Assembly: GCF_900113745.1 (NCBI RefSeq)
Contig: NZ_FOQL01000001.1
Span: 620,001-684,000 of the forward strand
Reading direction: 5' to 3'
Origin: Pseudomonas guineae
GTDB lineage: Bacteria; Pseudomonadota; Gammaproteobacteria; Pseudomonadales; Pseudomonadaceae
DNA length: 64,000 nucleotides
In this document: in pieces, positions 21,455 to 33,150 of the stretch
Layout of the letters: the number at the start of each line of letters is the position of its first letter
Numbering within the stretch: the stretch's first letter is position 1
Translations under genes and position numbers: made by a program
Notes under the pieces: generated by a model
Database searches by the model: none
What the model was told of the DNA's origin: nothing
The model's input: only the letters and a program-made list of their open reading frames with translations

Positions 21455-21874
21455 ATGCCCCGAATAGAATTCTACGTACTCTCCACTGCTGTGCCAGGCG
21501 ATCGCCTGCGTGCGGCGTGTCAGCTGGCGATGAAGGCCTGGCGTGCCAGCCTACCGGTGTTCCTGCGCGGCAATGATGACGCGCAATGTGCTGAGCTCGA
21601 CGAATTACTGTGGCGCTTCAAAGCGGAAAGCTTTGTCCCGCACAACCTGTATCAGGACGAAGCCGACGCTCCGGTGGCGATCGGCCTGGACCAAGAGCCC
21701 GCCAGCACGCAAGGCATACTGATTAACCTCGGCAGCACCCTTTCACCTCAGGTTGAACGTTTCAGCCGGGTGATAGAAATCGTCAACCAAGAACCTGACC
21801 TACTGACCGCCTGCAGGGAGAATTTCCGCAGTTACCGGCAGCGCGGCTATGATCCCAAACGAGTCGAACTCTAG
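21455..21874 (+). CDS. holC: DNA polymerase III subunit chi
   Basis: Clamp-loader accessory that links the replisome to single-strand binding protein. It has 139 residues: MPRIEFYVLSTAVPGDRLRA at the start, AWRASLPVFLRGNDDAQCAELDELLWRF in the middle (split here by a turn), and a C-terminal half with SFVPHNLYQDE and GILINLG. It follows pepA by 187 bases and precedes an unassigned gene and valS, the same order as in P. aeruginosa. Confidence 0.95.
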   Translation: MPRIEFYVLSTAVPGDRLRAACQLAMKAWRASLPVFLRGNDDAQCAELDELLWRFKAESFVPHNLYQDEADAPVAIGLDQEPASTQGILINLGSTLSPQVERFSRVIEIVNQEPDLLTACRENFRSYRQRGYDPKRVEL

Positions 21875-21883
21875 TTGCACACC

Positions 21884-22282
21884 ATGGACAACCCGAACAC
21901 ACCGAACAAACCTGCCCACCTGCTGAACGACCTAGAGTCGATCCGCCAACTGCTGGGCGATGAAAACCTCGAGCCACCCTTGCTGATGGACTCGATTGAC
22001 CCGGACAGCATCCCCTTGCTCTCCGAAATCGTAACGTCACCACCCGGTATCGAGGCTCCTGCGCCCAAGCCAGCCGAACCGCCGGTGGCACGAACCCTGC
22101 GCGAGACAGTTAACTTGAGCATCAGTCGCGACAGCGAGCTGAACCGACTCGACAGTGAACTGCGCGCCGCAGCCCAATTGATATTGCAGGATGTAATCGA
22201 CGACTTCGTGCCGCAGATCGAGGCTGAACTCACACGTCGCCTCGATGCCCGCCTGACCCGTCTATTGCCGCCACGTAAGTAG
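21884..22282 (+). CDS. Hypothetical protein between holC and valS
   Basis: About 132 residues from ATG 21884 (MDNPNTPNKPAHLLNDLES), with TTG 21875 as an alternative start. The N-terminal half is acidic and Pro-rich (PPLLMDSIDPDSIPLLSE). The C-terminal half is a helical segment (LNRLDSELRAAAQLILQDV, then EAELTRRLDARLTRLLP). It has no signal peptide or TM segment. A similar gene follows holC in other pseudomonads. Position suggests a replication link but nothing shows it. Confidence 0.85.
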   Translation: MDNPNTPNKPAHLLNDLESIRQLLGDENLEPPLLMDSIDPDSIPLLSEIVTSPPGIEAPAPKPAEPPVARTLRETVNLSISRDSELNRLDSELRAAAQLILQDVIDDFVPQIEAELTRRLDARLTRLLPPRK

Positions 22283-22450
22283 CACTGTGTAGCCCGAATT
22301 GCATACAGGCTACACAGGTTTGCCATCTCTCTAGATGAGCCCTCACACGCCCATCAGTCAGCCCTGGCGCGCTTGCCCTTACGTCGCACCGGCCATCCCC
22401 GCTATACTTGCCGGCTTTTCCGTCTAGCCGTCATAAGGGTCCCGCCGCGC

Positions 22451-25297
<2,847 letters not shown>

Positions 25298-25314
25298 GCC
25301 TCTACCACATCAAG

Positions 25315-25346
25315 CCCGCGCCCTTACCGGCGCGGGTTTTGTTTTT
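25315..25346 (+). terminator. valS terminator
   Basis: An 8-base GC stem CCCGCGCC/GGCGCGGG (25315-25322 with 25329-25336) and a 6-base loop, followed by TTTTGTTTTTT. Confidence 0.9.
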
Positions 25347-25427
25347 TCATAGAAAGGATTTACCCGCGACGCCTGGCCCGTCGAGGCGGTCGCCTTTGCC
25401 TGTTTCCATTGATTGATCGGTACACCC

Positions 25428-26903
25428 ATGACTGATGCACGCTCCCCTTCCCTGCTCGACGCCCTACTGCCCATCGGCGTACTGGTGGTCTTGCTGGCCC
25501 TTTCCGTTTACCTGTACGGCGACAGTTCCTCCAGTGGGCCCAACCAGATTGCACTGATGAGCGCCGCCTTTGTCGCCGGCCTGATCGGCCTGAAAAATGG
25601 CCTGCAATGGGTGCAAATCGAGGAAGGCATCCTCGCTGGCATCCATATTGCCATGAAGGCCAACCTGATTCTGCTGGCGGTTGGCGCGCTGATCGGCACC
25701 TGGATTCTCGCCGGCACCGTGCCGACCATGATCTGGTTCGGCCTCAAGCTGATTTCAGCCGAATACTTCTACGTCACCAGCTGCCTGATCTGCGCCCTCA
25801 CGGCGCTGTCCATCGGCAGCTCCTGGACCGTAGCCGGCACCCTGGGTATTGGCCTGATGGGCGTAGCGGCAGGCCTGGGCCTGGACCCGGCCATCACCGC
25901 CGGCGCGATCATTTCCGGCGCCTACTTTGGCGACAAACTCTCACCCTTGTCGGACACCACCAACCTGGCCCCGGCCGCCGCCGGAGCCGACCTATTCGCG
26001 CACATTCGCTACATGCTGCAAACCACCGTGCCGGTGCTGCTGATCACCCTGGTGATCTTCTTTATCCTCGGCCAGCAAGCCAGCGGCAGCCATGACACCG
26101 CGCGTATCGCCGAGGTGCTGCAGGCCCTTGAGAGCCAGTTCAGCCTCGGCTGGCACCTGCTGCTGCCGGTTGCGTTTTTGCTGTTTCTGGCGGTGCGCCA
26201 ATGGGCGGCCTTCCCAGCGGTATTTCTCGCCGCACTGGTGGGGGCGGTGTTTGCCCTGATCTTTCAGGCGGATGTCATGCAACGCCTGGCCGACCCCGCT
26301 GCCGGCGCGCTGGCACCCCTGAAAACCGTGTGGACCGCGCTGTTTGCCGGTTATGAGTCCAACAGCGGCAACGTGGCGCTGGATGGCCTGCTGTCCAAGG
26401 GTGGCATGGGCAGCATGCTCACCACCGTCTGGCTGATAATCTGCGCCATGTGCTTTGGCGGCGTACTGGAGAAACTCGGCCTGCTGCAACGGCTGCTGCA
26501 AAGCACCCTGCACCTGGCGAAAAGCACCAGCAGTCTGATCGCCAGCACCATCGCCACCACCATTGGCAGCAACATCATCACCGCCGACCAATACATCGCC
26601 ATCGTGCTGCCCGGGCGCATGTACCGTGAGGAGTACGCCAAGCGCGGCCTCGCCCCGGTGACCTTGTCGCGCGCACTGGAAGACGGCGGCACCCTGACCT
26701 CGGTGCTGGTGCCGTGGAACACCTGCGGGGCTTACATGGCTGCCACCCTCGGTGTCGCGACCCTGAGCTACCTGCCGTACTGCTTCTTTAATTTACTGAT
26801 GCCGCTGCTGGCGATGTTCCTCGCGTTTATCTTCCCGCCGCAACCCGTTGCGCCCCCCGTTGCTCCCCCCGAAGCGATGCGCGACGCACTGCCGCAGGCT
26901 TAA
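25428..26903 (+). CDS. nhaC: Na+/H+ antiporter NhaC family
   Basis: Inner-membrane antiporter of about 491 residues from ATG 25428 (MTDARSPSLLDALLPIGV); a TTG at 25413 would add five. Eleven or twelve TM segments are visible. Family stretches include ALSIGSSWTVAGTLG, GAIISGAYFGDKLSPLSDTTNLAPA (split, about 160-185) and a late TADQYIAIVLPGRMY followed by RALEDGGTLTSVLVPWNTCG. It lies just before nhaD, so two different sodium antiporters sit in tandem. The tail is Pro-rich (PPQPVAPPVAPPEA). Confidence 0.92.
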   Translation: MTDARSPSLLDALLPIGVLVVLLALSVYLYGDSSSSGPNQIALMSAAFVAGLIGLKNGLQWVQIEEGILAGIHIAMKANLILLAVGALIGTWILAGTVPTMIWFGLKLISAEYFYVTSCLICALTALSIGSSWTVAGTLGIGLMGVAAGLGLDPAITAGAIISGAYFGDKLSPLSDTTNLAPAAAGADLFAHIRYMLQTTVPVLLITLVIFFILGQQASGSHDTARIAEVLQALESQFSLGWHLLLPVAFLLFLAVRQWAAFPAVFLAALVGAVFALIFQADVMQRLADPAAGALAPLKTVWTALFAGYESNSGNVALDGLLSKGGMGSMLTTVWLIICAMCFGGVLEKLGLLQRLLQSTLHLAKSTSSLIASTIATTIGSNIITADQYIAIVLPGRMYREEYAKRGLAPVTLSRALEDGGTLTSVLVPWNTCGAYMAATLGVATLSYLPYCFFNLLMPLLAMFLAFIFPPQPVAPPVAPPEAMRDALPQA

Positions 26904-26913
26904 TCGAAAAGCC

Positions 26914-26947
26914 CGCCCCAGTTGCGCAACACCGCGCGACTGGGGCG
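26914..26947 (+). terminator. Hairpin after nhaC
   Basis: A 9-base stem CGCCCCAGT/ACTGGGGCG (26914-26922 with 26939-26947) with a GC-rich loop that can pair further. No T run follows, so termination may be weak. Confidence 0.5.
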
Positions 26948-27115
26948 CTGCAGCACTAACCGATCAGTCAGAAATCACCTACGCAGGGCACAGGCGGGCT
27001 GGCTGCGCAATAAATAGCCTGCCATTTCCTGAGCAATTCAGGCATCTTCGTCGACGCTTCAAAACTCCTGGCACCTCTAATTCAATAAGAAAGCCCTGCA
27101 AATGGAAGTCTGACC

Positions 27116-28492
27116 ATGTATGCGTTGATGGCATTGATCTTTGTCCTCGGTTACCTGTGCATCGCCCTCGAACACCCACTGAAAATCGACAAGGCCGCCT
27201 CGGCAATCCTCACCGCGGTGATCTGCTGGACCGTATTGGTGCTCGGTGCCGACACCATTCTGCCGCTGATTGGCTCAGGCACAGCCGGCGCCAGCAGCAA
27301 TGGCCAGCACGTCACCGAAGAACTGCGCCACCATTTGGGCGAGATTTCCGAGATTCTGTTCTTCCTGATGGGCGCGATGACCATCGTCGAGCTGATCGAC
27401 GCCCATGAAGGGTTCAAGGTCATCACCGACCGTATCCGCACCAACAAGCGCGTCACCCTGCTGTGGACCGTCGCGCTGATCACCTTCTTCCTTTCCGCCG
27501 CGCTGGATAACCTGACCACCACCATCGTCATGGTCTCGCTGCTGCGCAAGCTGGTCTCCGACCAGAAAGAGCGCTGGTTCTACGCCGGCATCGTGGTTAT
27601 CGCGGCTAACGCCGGCGGCGCCTGGTCACCGATTGGCGACGTAACCACCACCATGTTGTGGATCGGCAATCAGGTCACCACCAGCGGCATCGTGGCCAAC
27701 CTGTTTATCCCCAGCCTGGTCTGCATGCTGGTGCCGTTGTTGATTCTCAGCGTGACCATGAAAGGTGAGATCCAGCGCGCCGAGGTCAAGCCGTTGGCCG
27801 AAGAACGCCGTGACCCGACCACCCCCTTCGAACGTAACTTGGTGTTTGTCTTGGGGATTGGCGCGCTAGTCTTCGTACCCGTATTCAAGACCGTGACCCA
27901 TCTACCGCCTTACATGGGCATTCTGCTTGGCCTGGGCGTGCTCTGGGTGGTGACTGAAATCATCCACCGCGGCAAAAACGATGAAGACAAACACCCACTC
28001 TCGGTGGTCGGCGTCCTGCGCCGCATCGACACCACCAGCGTGTTGTTCTTCCTCGGTATCCTGCTGGCTGTATCCAGCCTGGCCACTGCGGGCCATCTGA
28101 CCCAGGTCGCCACCTTGCTGCGCGAAGGCCTGGGGGATGTCTACGCCATCAACATCGCCATCGGCCTGCTGTCATCTGTAGTCGATAACGTGCCGCTGGT
28201 GGCCGGTGCCATGAAGATGTACCCCCTGGTAAGCCCAGAAGCGCTGGCACTGGCCGGCAGCGAAGCCGCCTGGCTGAGCAACTTCCAGGTCGACGGCACC
28301 TTCTGGGAAATGCTCGCCTATTGCGCCGGCACCGGTGGCAGCTGCCTGATCATCGGTTCGGCAGCCGGCGTGGCCGCCATGGGCATGGAAAAGATCAACT
28401 TCATCTGGTATCTGAAGAAAATCAGCCTGCTGGCCTTTGTCGGTTATATCGCCGGTGCAGCCACCTACATTGGCATTGCCACCCTGGGCTGA
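27116..28492 (+). CDS. nhaD: Na+/H+ antiporter NhaD
   Basis: An ion-transporter superfamily membrane protein of 458 residues. It starts with a TM segment (MYALMALIFVLGYLCIALEHP) and contains the NhaD hallmarks: FFLMGAMTIVELIDAHEGF (about 82-100), FLSAALDNLTTTIVMVSLL (about 125-143), ANAGGAWSPIGDVTTTMLW (about 162-180), and GLLSSVVDNVPLVAGAMKMY near the C-terminus. GGAAG precedes the ATG. In other proteobacteria, NhaD gives salt tolerance at alkaline pH. Confidence 0.94.
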   Translation: MYALMALIFVLGYLCIALEHPLKIDKAASAILTAVICWTVLVLGADTILPLIGSGTAGASSNGQHVTEELRHHLGEISEILFFLMGAMTIVELIDAHEGFKVITDRIRTNKRVTLLWTVALITFFLSAALDNLTTTIVMVSLLRKLVSDQKERWFYAGIVVIAANAGGAWSPIGDVTTTMLWIGNQVTTSGIVANLFIPSLVCMLVPLLILSVTMKGEIQRAEVKPLAEERRDPTTPFERNLVFVLGIGALVFVPVFKTVTHLPPYMGILLGLGVLWVVTEIIHRGKNDEDKHPLSVVGVLRRIDTTSVLFFLGILLAVSSLATAGHLTQVATLLREGLGDVYAINIAIGLLSSVVDNVPLVAGAMKMYPLVSPEALALAGSEAAWLSNFQVDGTFWEMLAYCAGTGGSCLIIGSAAGVAAMGMEKINFIWYLKKISLLAFVGYIAGAATYIGIATLG

Positions 28493-28561
28493 TCATCTTC
28501 ACTCTGATAAGGCGCGCTTAACTGGCCGCGCGCCTGGATTAAACGCAGGAGCACAGCACTG

Positions 28562-28858
28562 ATGGATGTCAGCAAAACCAAAACCAGCTTCTACCGCCGC
28601 CTCTATGTGGCCTGGCTGATCGACAGCGGCACGGCCTGCAGCGTGCCAGCGCTGATGGAAGCCACCGGCATGCCACGCCGCACCGCCCAGGACACCCTCG
28701 CAGCGCTAGCCGAACTGGACATTGACTGCGTCTTCGAGCAGGACGCCGGTGAGCGCAACAACGCTGGCCACTATGTAATTCGCAACTGGGGCGCGATCAA
28801 CCCACAATGGATTGCCGCGAACCTGGGGCAGATCAAAGCCACCCTCGGCTACCCCTGA
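28562..28858 (+). CDS. Small winged helix-turn-helix protein
   Basis: A 98-residue DNA-binding-type protein. The helix-turn-helix lies at about 30-55 (SVPALMEATGMPRRTAQDTLAALAELD, split between two helices), with a wing containing AGHYVIRNWGAIN. It is found next to TVP38-type membrane genes in other pseudomonads. It sits 70 bases after nhaD and 15 before the VTT gene, in a rightward run. It may regulate these neighbours; this is inference. Confidence 0.82.
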   Translation: MDVSKTKTSFYRRLYVAWLIDSGTACSVPALMEATGMPRRTAQDTLAALAELDIDCVFEQDAGERNNAGHYVIRNWGAINPQWIAANLGQIKATLGYP

Positions 28859-28873
28859 CCCCGCGAGCCCCGA

Positions 28874-29437
28874 ATGCGCAGCTCGCACCGTCTGTTACTG
28901 GTCATTGTGTTTCTCCTGGGCTTGTTCGTCTTGTTCGAAGCCCTGGGTATCCGCGCGCAATTCAATCTGCAGGCCCTGCAGGCGCTGATTCTTATGCACC
29001 CGGTCGCAGGCCTGCTGCTGTTTACCCTGCTATTCGCCCTCGGCAACCTGATCCAGATTCCTGGCTGGGTGTTTCTCGCTGCAGCGGTGCTTGCCCTGGG
29101 CCGGTTCTATGGCGGCATCGTCACCTACGTAGCCGCTTGCGTGTCCTGCATCGCCACCTACGTGACCATCAGTTATCTGGGCGGTAACGCCCTGCGCGAG
29201 TTGAACAGCCCCTTGGCGCAGCGCCTGCTGAACGGGCTTGATCGCCGCCCACTGACCAGCATCATCATCTTGCGCATGCTGTTTCAGACTGTGCCGGCGC
29301 TGAACTACACACTGGCGCTGTCCGGCGTGCGCTTTCGCAGCTACCTGCTCGGCACATTGCTGGGCCTGCCGCTGCCGATTGCCCTGTACTGCGTGTTCTT
29401 CGATTACTTGGCGATATTGCTGAATATTGCCCACTAG
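28874..29437 (+). CDS. VTT-domain (TVP38/TMEM64, DedA-like) membrane protein
   Basis: A 187-residue inner-membrane protein. The VTT/SNARE-associated core is seen: NLIQIPGWVFLAAAVLALGRFYG (split, about 58-80), a re-entrant region with TYVTISYLGG, and RPLTSIIILRMLFQTVPALNYTLALSGVRF (about 124-153), with the conserved Arg and Pro. Related proteins are linked to lipid or polyprenyl flipping. It starts 15 bases after the winged-helix gene, so the two are likely cotranscribed. Confidence 0.88.
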   Translation: MRSSHRLLLVIVFLLGLFVLFEALGIRAQFNLQALQALILMHPVAGLLLFTLLFALGNLIQIPGWVFLAAAVLALGRFYGGIVTYVAACVSCIATYVTISYLGGNALRELNSPLAQRLLNGLDRRPLTSIIILRMLFQTVPALNYTLALSGVRFRSYLLGTLLGLPLPIALYCVFFDYLAILLNIAH

Positions 29438-29529
29438 CCGCCCGGCACATAGCGTTTACAGACTGTCGGCAAGCAACCTGCGCCTAGCTGTGGGAAAATC
29501 CCGCGCCCCAAGCCTGCGATCCGCCTGCC

Positions 29530-30558
29530 ATGTCCCTGCCGCCAAAACGCCCCAGCCGTAAACCCGCCGCGCCGCGCCCTGCGCCCAGCAAGCCTGCTGC
29601 GGCCAAGCCCGATACAGCCAAGGGGCTGCTGCACCCACGCAATCGCCATCAGGGGCGATATGACTTTCCCGCACTGATCAAGGTCAGCCCCGAGCTGGCG
29701 GCCTTTGTGATCATCAACCCGTATGGCAATGAGAGCATCGACTTTGCCAACCCGGCGGCGGTCAAGGTCTTCAACCGGGCGCTGCTCAAGCAGTTTTATG
29801 GCATCAATCAGTGGGATATTCCGGCGGATTACCTGTGCCCACCAATCCCTGGCCGCGCGGACTATCTGCATTACCTGGCCGACCTGCTGGCCGCCAGTAA
29901 TGCTGGCGAGATCCCGCGCGGCGCCCAGGTACGTGCGCTGGATGTCGGCGTGGGCGCCAACTGCATCTACCCGCTGTTGGGTAACCGCGAGTACGCCTGG
30001 CAGTTTCTCGGCTCAGACATCGCCGCCGAGGCCATCGCCTCAGCCAAAGCCATCGTGCAGGCCAACCCCGGTTTACGTGATGCCATCGAACTGCGCCAGC
30101 AACGCGACAGCACGCATATTTTTCAGGGCCTGCTGAACAGCGATGAGCGCTTCGACCTGACGCTGTGCAACCCGCCCTTCCATGCCAGCGCCGAAGAAGC
30201 CAGTAGCGGCAGCAAACGTAAGTGGCGCAACCTCGGCAAGCTCGATCCCAAGCGCAAACTGCCGGTGCTTAACTTCGGCGGCCAGGCGGCGGAGTTGTGG
30301 TGCAAGGGTGGCGAGGCGGCGTTTGTCAGCCGTTTGATCAAGGAAAGTGCCGAAGTCGGCCAGCAGGTGCTGTGGTTTAGCAGCCTGATCTCCAAGGCCG
30401 GCAACTTACCAGGGGTTTATAGCGCCCTGAAACAGGCCGGCGCCCTGCAGATACAGACCGTGGAAATGGCCCAAGGCCAGAAGCAGAGCCGCTTTGTTGC
30501 CTGGACGTTCCAGACGCCTGAGCAGCAACAGGCTTGGCGCAAAGAACGCTGGTCGTAG
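29530..30558 (+). CDS. rlmF: 23S rRNA m6A1618 methyltransferase RlmF
   Basis: SAM-dependent N6-methyltransferase of 342 residues. A Lys/Pro/Ala-rich N-terminal tail (about 1-35) leads to [16 protein letters not shown], the usual RlmF opening. SAM motif I is [16 protein letters not shown] (about 139-154), and the catalytic NPPF motif is [11 protein letters not shown] (about 212-222). The C-terminal region carries [16 protein letters not shown]. Family length and motifs fit E. coli YbiN. Confidence 0.95.
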   Translation: MSLPPKRPSRKPAAPRPAPSKPAAAKPDTAKGLLHPRNRHQGRYDFPALIKVSPELAAFVIINPYGNESIDFANPAAVKVFNRALLKQFYGINQWDIPADYLCPPIPGRADYLHYLADLLAASNAGEIPRGAQVRALDVGVGANCIYPLLGNREYAWQFLGSDIAAEAIASAKAIVQANPGLRDAIELRQQRDSTHIFQGLLNSDERFDLTLCNPPFHASAEEASSGSKRKWRNLGKLDPKRKLPVLNFGGQAAELWCKGGEAAFVSRLIKESAEVGQQVLWFSSLISKAGNLPGVYSALKQAGALQIQTVEMAQGQKQSRFVAWTFQTPEQQQAWRKERWS

Positions 30559-30670
30559 GGCAAGGGACATGGATGTCCCTCGTGATAGCCATACTGCCCA
30601 CCGCCGCATGATGGGTTTCGCCGCAACGCTATAGCGACATCGCGCCGGATATATGTTGCGGCTAACCGAT
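30555..30670. repeat. Intergenic palindromic repeat (AGGGACAT family)
   Basis: AGGGACAT-GG-ATGTCCCT at 30563-30580 is a palindrome, found again in the opposite orientation at 54732-54749. It is followed by a GATGGGTT-like box and, near 30663-30675, CCGATCCTACG. It lies between rlmF and the convergent propeller gene and may also end transcription. Confidence 0.6.
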
Positions 30671-30690
30671 CCTACGCTTGCTTCAAGGCG

Positions 30691-32058
30691 TTATTTGACC
30701 AGCTCGAATAGCGCGACGTTGCCGCTCTTCTCCAGCCCGGTAACCAGGAAATGTCGGCCATTGTGCTCCACATGTGCCAGACCTTCAGGCGCCAGTTGGC
30801 CAGAACCCGCCCCCTCAGCCGCTCCAATGACTTGCAGCACCTGCGGTTGATCCGGCTGATCGAGATCGATCAGGGCCAGAGAATCCGCACGTTCCAGAGT
30901 AGCCACCGCCAAACGTTTACCGAAGGCATCGAAACTCACCACACCCTCCGGCTCGCTGCCTTTGTTGGGGCTGCGCGCATCCGGATAAACGCCGGCGGCG
31001 GCGGCCTTGTCGTCAAGCTGGCTGCCCGTATCGCCGAGTAATTTACCGCTCATGGCATCAAACACACTAACCGTACGGCCACCACCGCTGGGCAAGCCGG
31101 CCTTGGTTTTGGCGATTTTCGGATCGCTGTCGCCTTCATCGGCCGTGATCAGGTAACGGCCATCGGCGCTTACGGCCACGGCATCCGGCTCGCGCAGGGC
31201 AAACAGCTCGGCACTCGGGTCGTACTTGCCGTCATACACAATATCCGCCGCATGACGCACCGTGCCCAGGCCAAACACCTTGTCCAGCTTGCCCTGCATG
31301 ACATCAATCACGGCAACCGCGTTGTTTTCCTGCAGGCTGATGTAGGCACGCGCTCCGTCCGGGCTGAAGGCCACGTATTCCGGCTCAATATGCTCGGGGC
31401 TGGTGCCGAACGGAATTTTCAGCTCTTCACCGTCGATTTCCCGCTCCAGCAACCGCTTGTGCTCGGATTGAGTCACACCCTCGACACCGGCCAGGTCCGG
31501 CAGGCTGATCAGGCTGTGTTTGGCCGCGACCACGCCACCGCGCAGGTCGATCAGGCTGATCGAACCTTCACCGCTGCGAAAGCCTGCACCGTCACGCACA
31601 TAACCCTCACCCTCGTTAGCCACTACAACAAAATCACCCGTGGGCGAAAACCCTACGCTGTCCGGCCAAACGCCAACCTCCAGGGTATTCAGCAGCTTCC
31701 CATCAGCCGCACTGCGAAACTCTATACGACCGTTTGTCAGGGCATCGCGGTTGCGGATGCATACGGCAAAAAGGTCTTCGCGGGGGTGGAAGGCCACCGA
31801 TGTGATTTCCCCAGCCGCCTCGGCCACCAGGTTATAGCGCGCCAGGCGATCAAGACCCTTGGCCGGGTCCAGCTGCAGAATATCCACCAGGCCTTCGGCA
31901 CTATTGGAGACAGCCACGCGTAGGCTTGAAGCCTGCACGCTGACAATTTCAGTGCCTTCAGCAAAACCGCTTTGGTACTGCCCCAGCGGTTTCAACTCAA
32001 GGGCCGAGGCCAGTGGCGCCAGCGCAAAGAGCGCACAGAGTGTAGGAATTCGCAGCAC
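30691..32058 (-). CDS. Secreted choice-of-anchor I type beta-propeller protein
   Basis: A 455-residue periplasmic or secreted protein. The signal peptide is MLRIPTLCALFALAPLASA (GTG start at 32058 with AAGGAT 8 bases upstream). The rest is a beta-propeller with repeated blades, each holding a YITADEGD or VVANEGE-like strand: VGFSPTGDFVVVANEGEG, VAFSPDGARAYISLQENNA, VAVSADGRYLITADEGDSD, and a final SEPEGVVSFD. These are typical of choice-of-anchor I proteins. No anchor segment is seen at the C-terminus, so it may be soluble. Substrate is unknown. Confidence 0.85.
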   Translation of the reverse strand: MLRIPTLCALFALAPLASALELKPLGQYQSGFAEGTEIVSVQASSLRVAVSNSAEGLVDILQLDPAKGLDRLARYNLVAEAAGEITSVAFHPREDLFAVCIRNRDALTNGRIEFRSAADGKLLNTLEVGVWPDSVGFSPTGDFVVVANEGEGYVRDGAGFRSGEGSISLIDLRGGVVAAKHSLISLPDLAGVEGVTQSEHKRLLEREIDGEELKIPFGTSPEHIEPEYVAFSPDGARAYISLQENNAVAVIDVMQGKLDKVFGLGTVRHAADIVYDGKYDPSAELFALREPDAVAVSADGRYLITADEGDSDPKIAKTKAGLPSGGGRTVSVFDAMSGKLLGDTGSQLDDKAAAAGVYPDARSPNKGSEPEGVVSFDAFGKRLAVATLERADSLALIDLDQPDQPQVLQVIGAAEGAGSGQLAPEGLAHVEHNGRHFLVTGLEKSGNVALFELVK

Positions 32059-32269
32059 AGCAATTATCCTTATGCAGAGACAGGGGATTGAACCAGTTCG
32101 CAGCAGTCTTCATGCCTCAGATGACACTTTGATGAAGTATTGGCGACCCCTGGCTGCTGGCTATTTAGGCAGCAGCCCCTCATCTATGGGATGCACTCGC
32201 TCATGCACAATGCTATTAATGCTCGCGGAGCACGCCGTATACCCGCGCGCAGCCGCTAGAGGGCGCTTA

Positions 32270-33067
32270 ATGAAGTGCAAACCCCTGTTGGTCGCAGTGT
32301 GCTTATTGTTTGGTGTTTTCGCGCAGGCCAGCGAACAGCCTGAATTGAAGATCAGCGTCGGTGACTGGCCGCCCTATCTGTCCGAAGACCTGCAACACAA
32401 CGGCGTTATCGCCCACTTGATCAGCGATCTACTGGCCGATGAAGGCTACCGCGTCAGCTTCCAGTTCCTACCCTGGCCACGCGCTTATTCGTCTGCCGCG
32501 GCAGGCCGCTTTGACGCCACCGCAGTGTGGATGCATAAGAATGACCGCGAGGCTGACTTTTTTTTCAGCGCACCGTTACTCGATGAGCAATTCGTATTCT
32601 TTCACCTGAAAAGCCTGCCCTTCGGCTGGCGCAGCTTTGCCGATCTCACCGGCATGAAGCTGGGTGGCGGTTTGAAATACAGTTATGGCCCGGATTTCGA
32701 CGCCTTTCTCGCCGAAGGCAAGGTGAAGATCGAGCGTGTCTCCAGCGACCAACAAAACTTCGACAAGCTGCTCAAGGAGCGCGTCGTGCTCTACCCGCAG
32801 GAAATGCACGTGGGCTACGCGTCATTACGCAGCCACTTCAGCGCGGCGGAGCAGGCGCGTATTACTCATCACCCGAAGCCGCTGCTAATCAACCGCAGTT
32901 ACCTGATGCTGCCGAAAAGCCTGGCAGGTAGCCCAGCACTGCTTGAGCGCTTCAATAAACGCCTGCAGCTCTATCGCGACAGCGGTCGTTACCAGCGTTA
33001 TTTCGATGATTTAAAGCAAGGCAAGTACCAACCGGAACCGCCCACATCGCCCGCGAGCAAGGAATAA
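32270..33067 (+). CDS. Periplasmic substrate-binding protein (SBP_bac_3 type)
   Basis: A 265-residue periplasmic protein from ATG 32270 with AGAGGG upstream. Signal peptide MKCKPLLVAVCLLFGVFAQA is followed by ISVGDWPPYLSEDLQHNGV, the usual start of family 3 binding domains, and WMHKNDREADFFFS. No permease or ATPase gene is adjacent, so it is an orphan. Such orphans in Pseudomonas may work as sensors or with a distant transporter. The ligand cannot be told; the acidic and aromatic residues near the N-terminus fit an amino acid. Confidence 0.82.
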   Translation: MKCKPLLVAVCLLFGVFAQASEQPELKISVGDWPPYLSEDLQHNGVIAHLISDLLADEGYRVSFQFLPWPRAYSSAAAGRFDATAVWMHKNDREADFFFSAPLLDEQFVFFHLKSLPFGWRSFADLTGMKLGGGLKYSYGPDFDAFLAEGKVKIERVSSDQQNFDKLLKERVVLYPQEMHVGYASLRSHFSAAEQARITHHPKPLLINRSYLMLPKSLAGSPALLERFNKRLQLYRDSGRYQRYFDDLKQGKYQPEPPTSPASKE

Positions 33068-33150
33068 GCGCGCGCGAATTAACGGCGGGCCAGTGTGCGG
33101 ACAAACCAATAGTATCGTCGAAACGTACAGCCCCTAACCGTTCCAGCTGG

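Noticed and set aside
30601..30690. Possible small RNA after rlmF
   Set aside because: It is better explained by the dispersed repeat; no promoter or clear terminator with a T run was seen.
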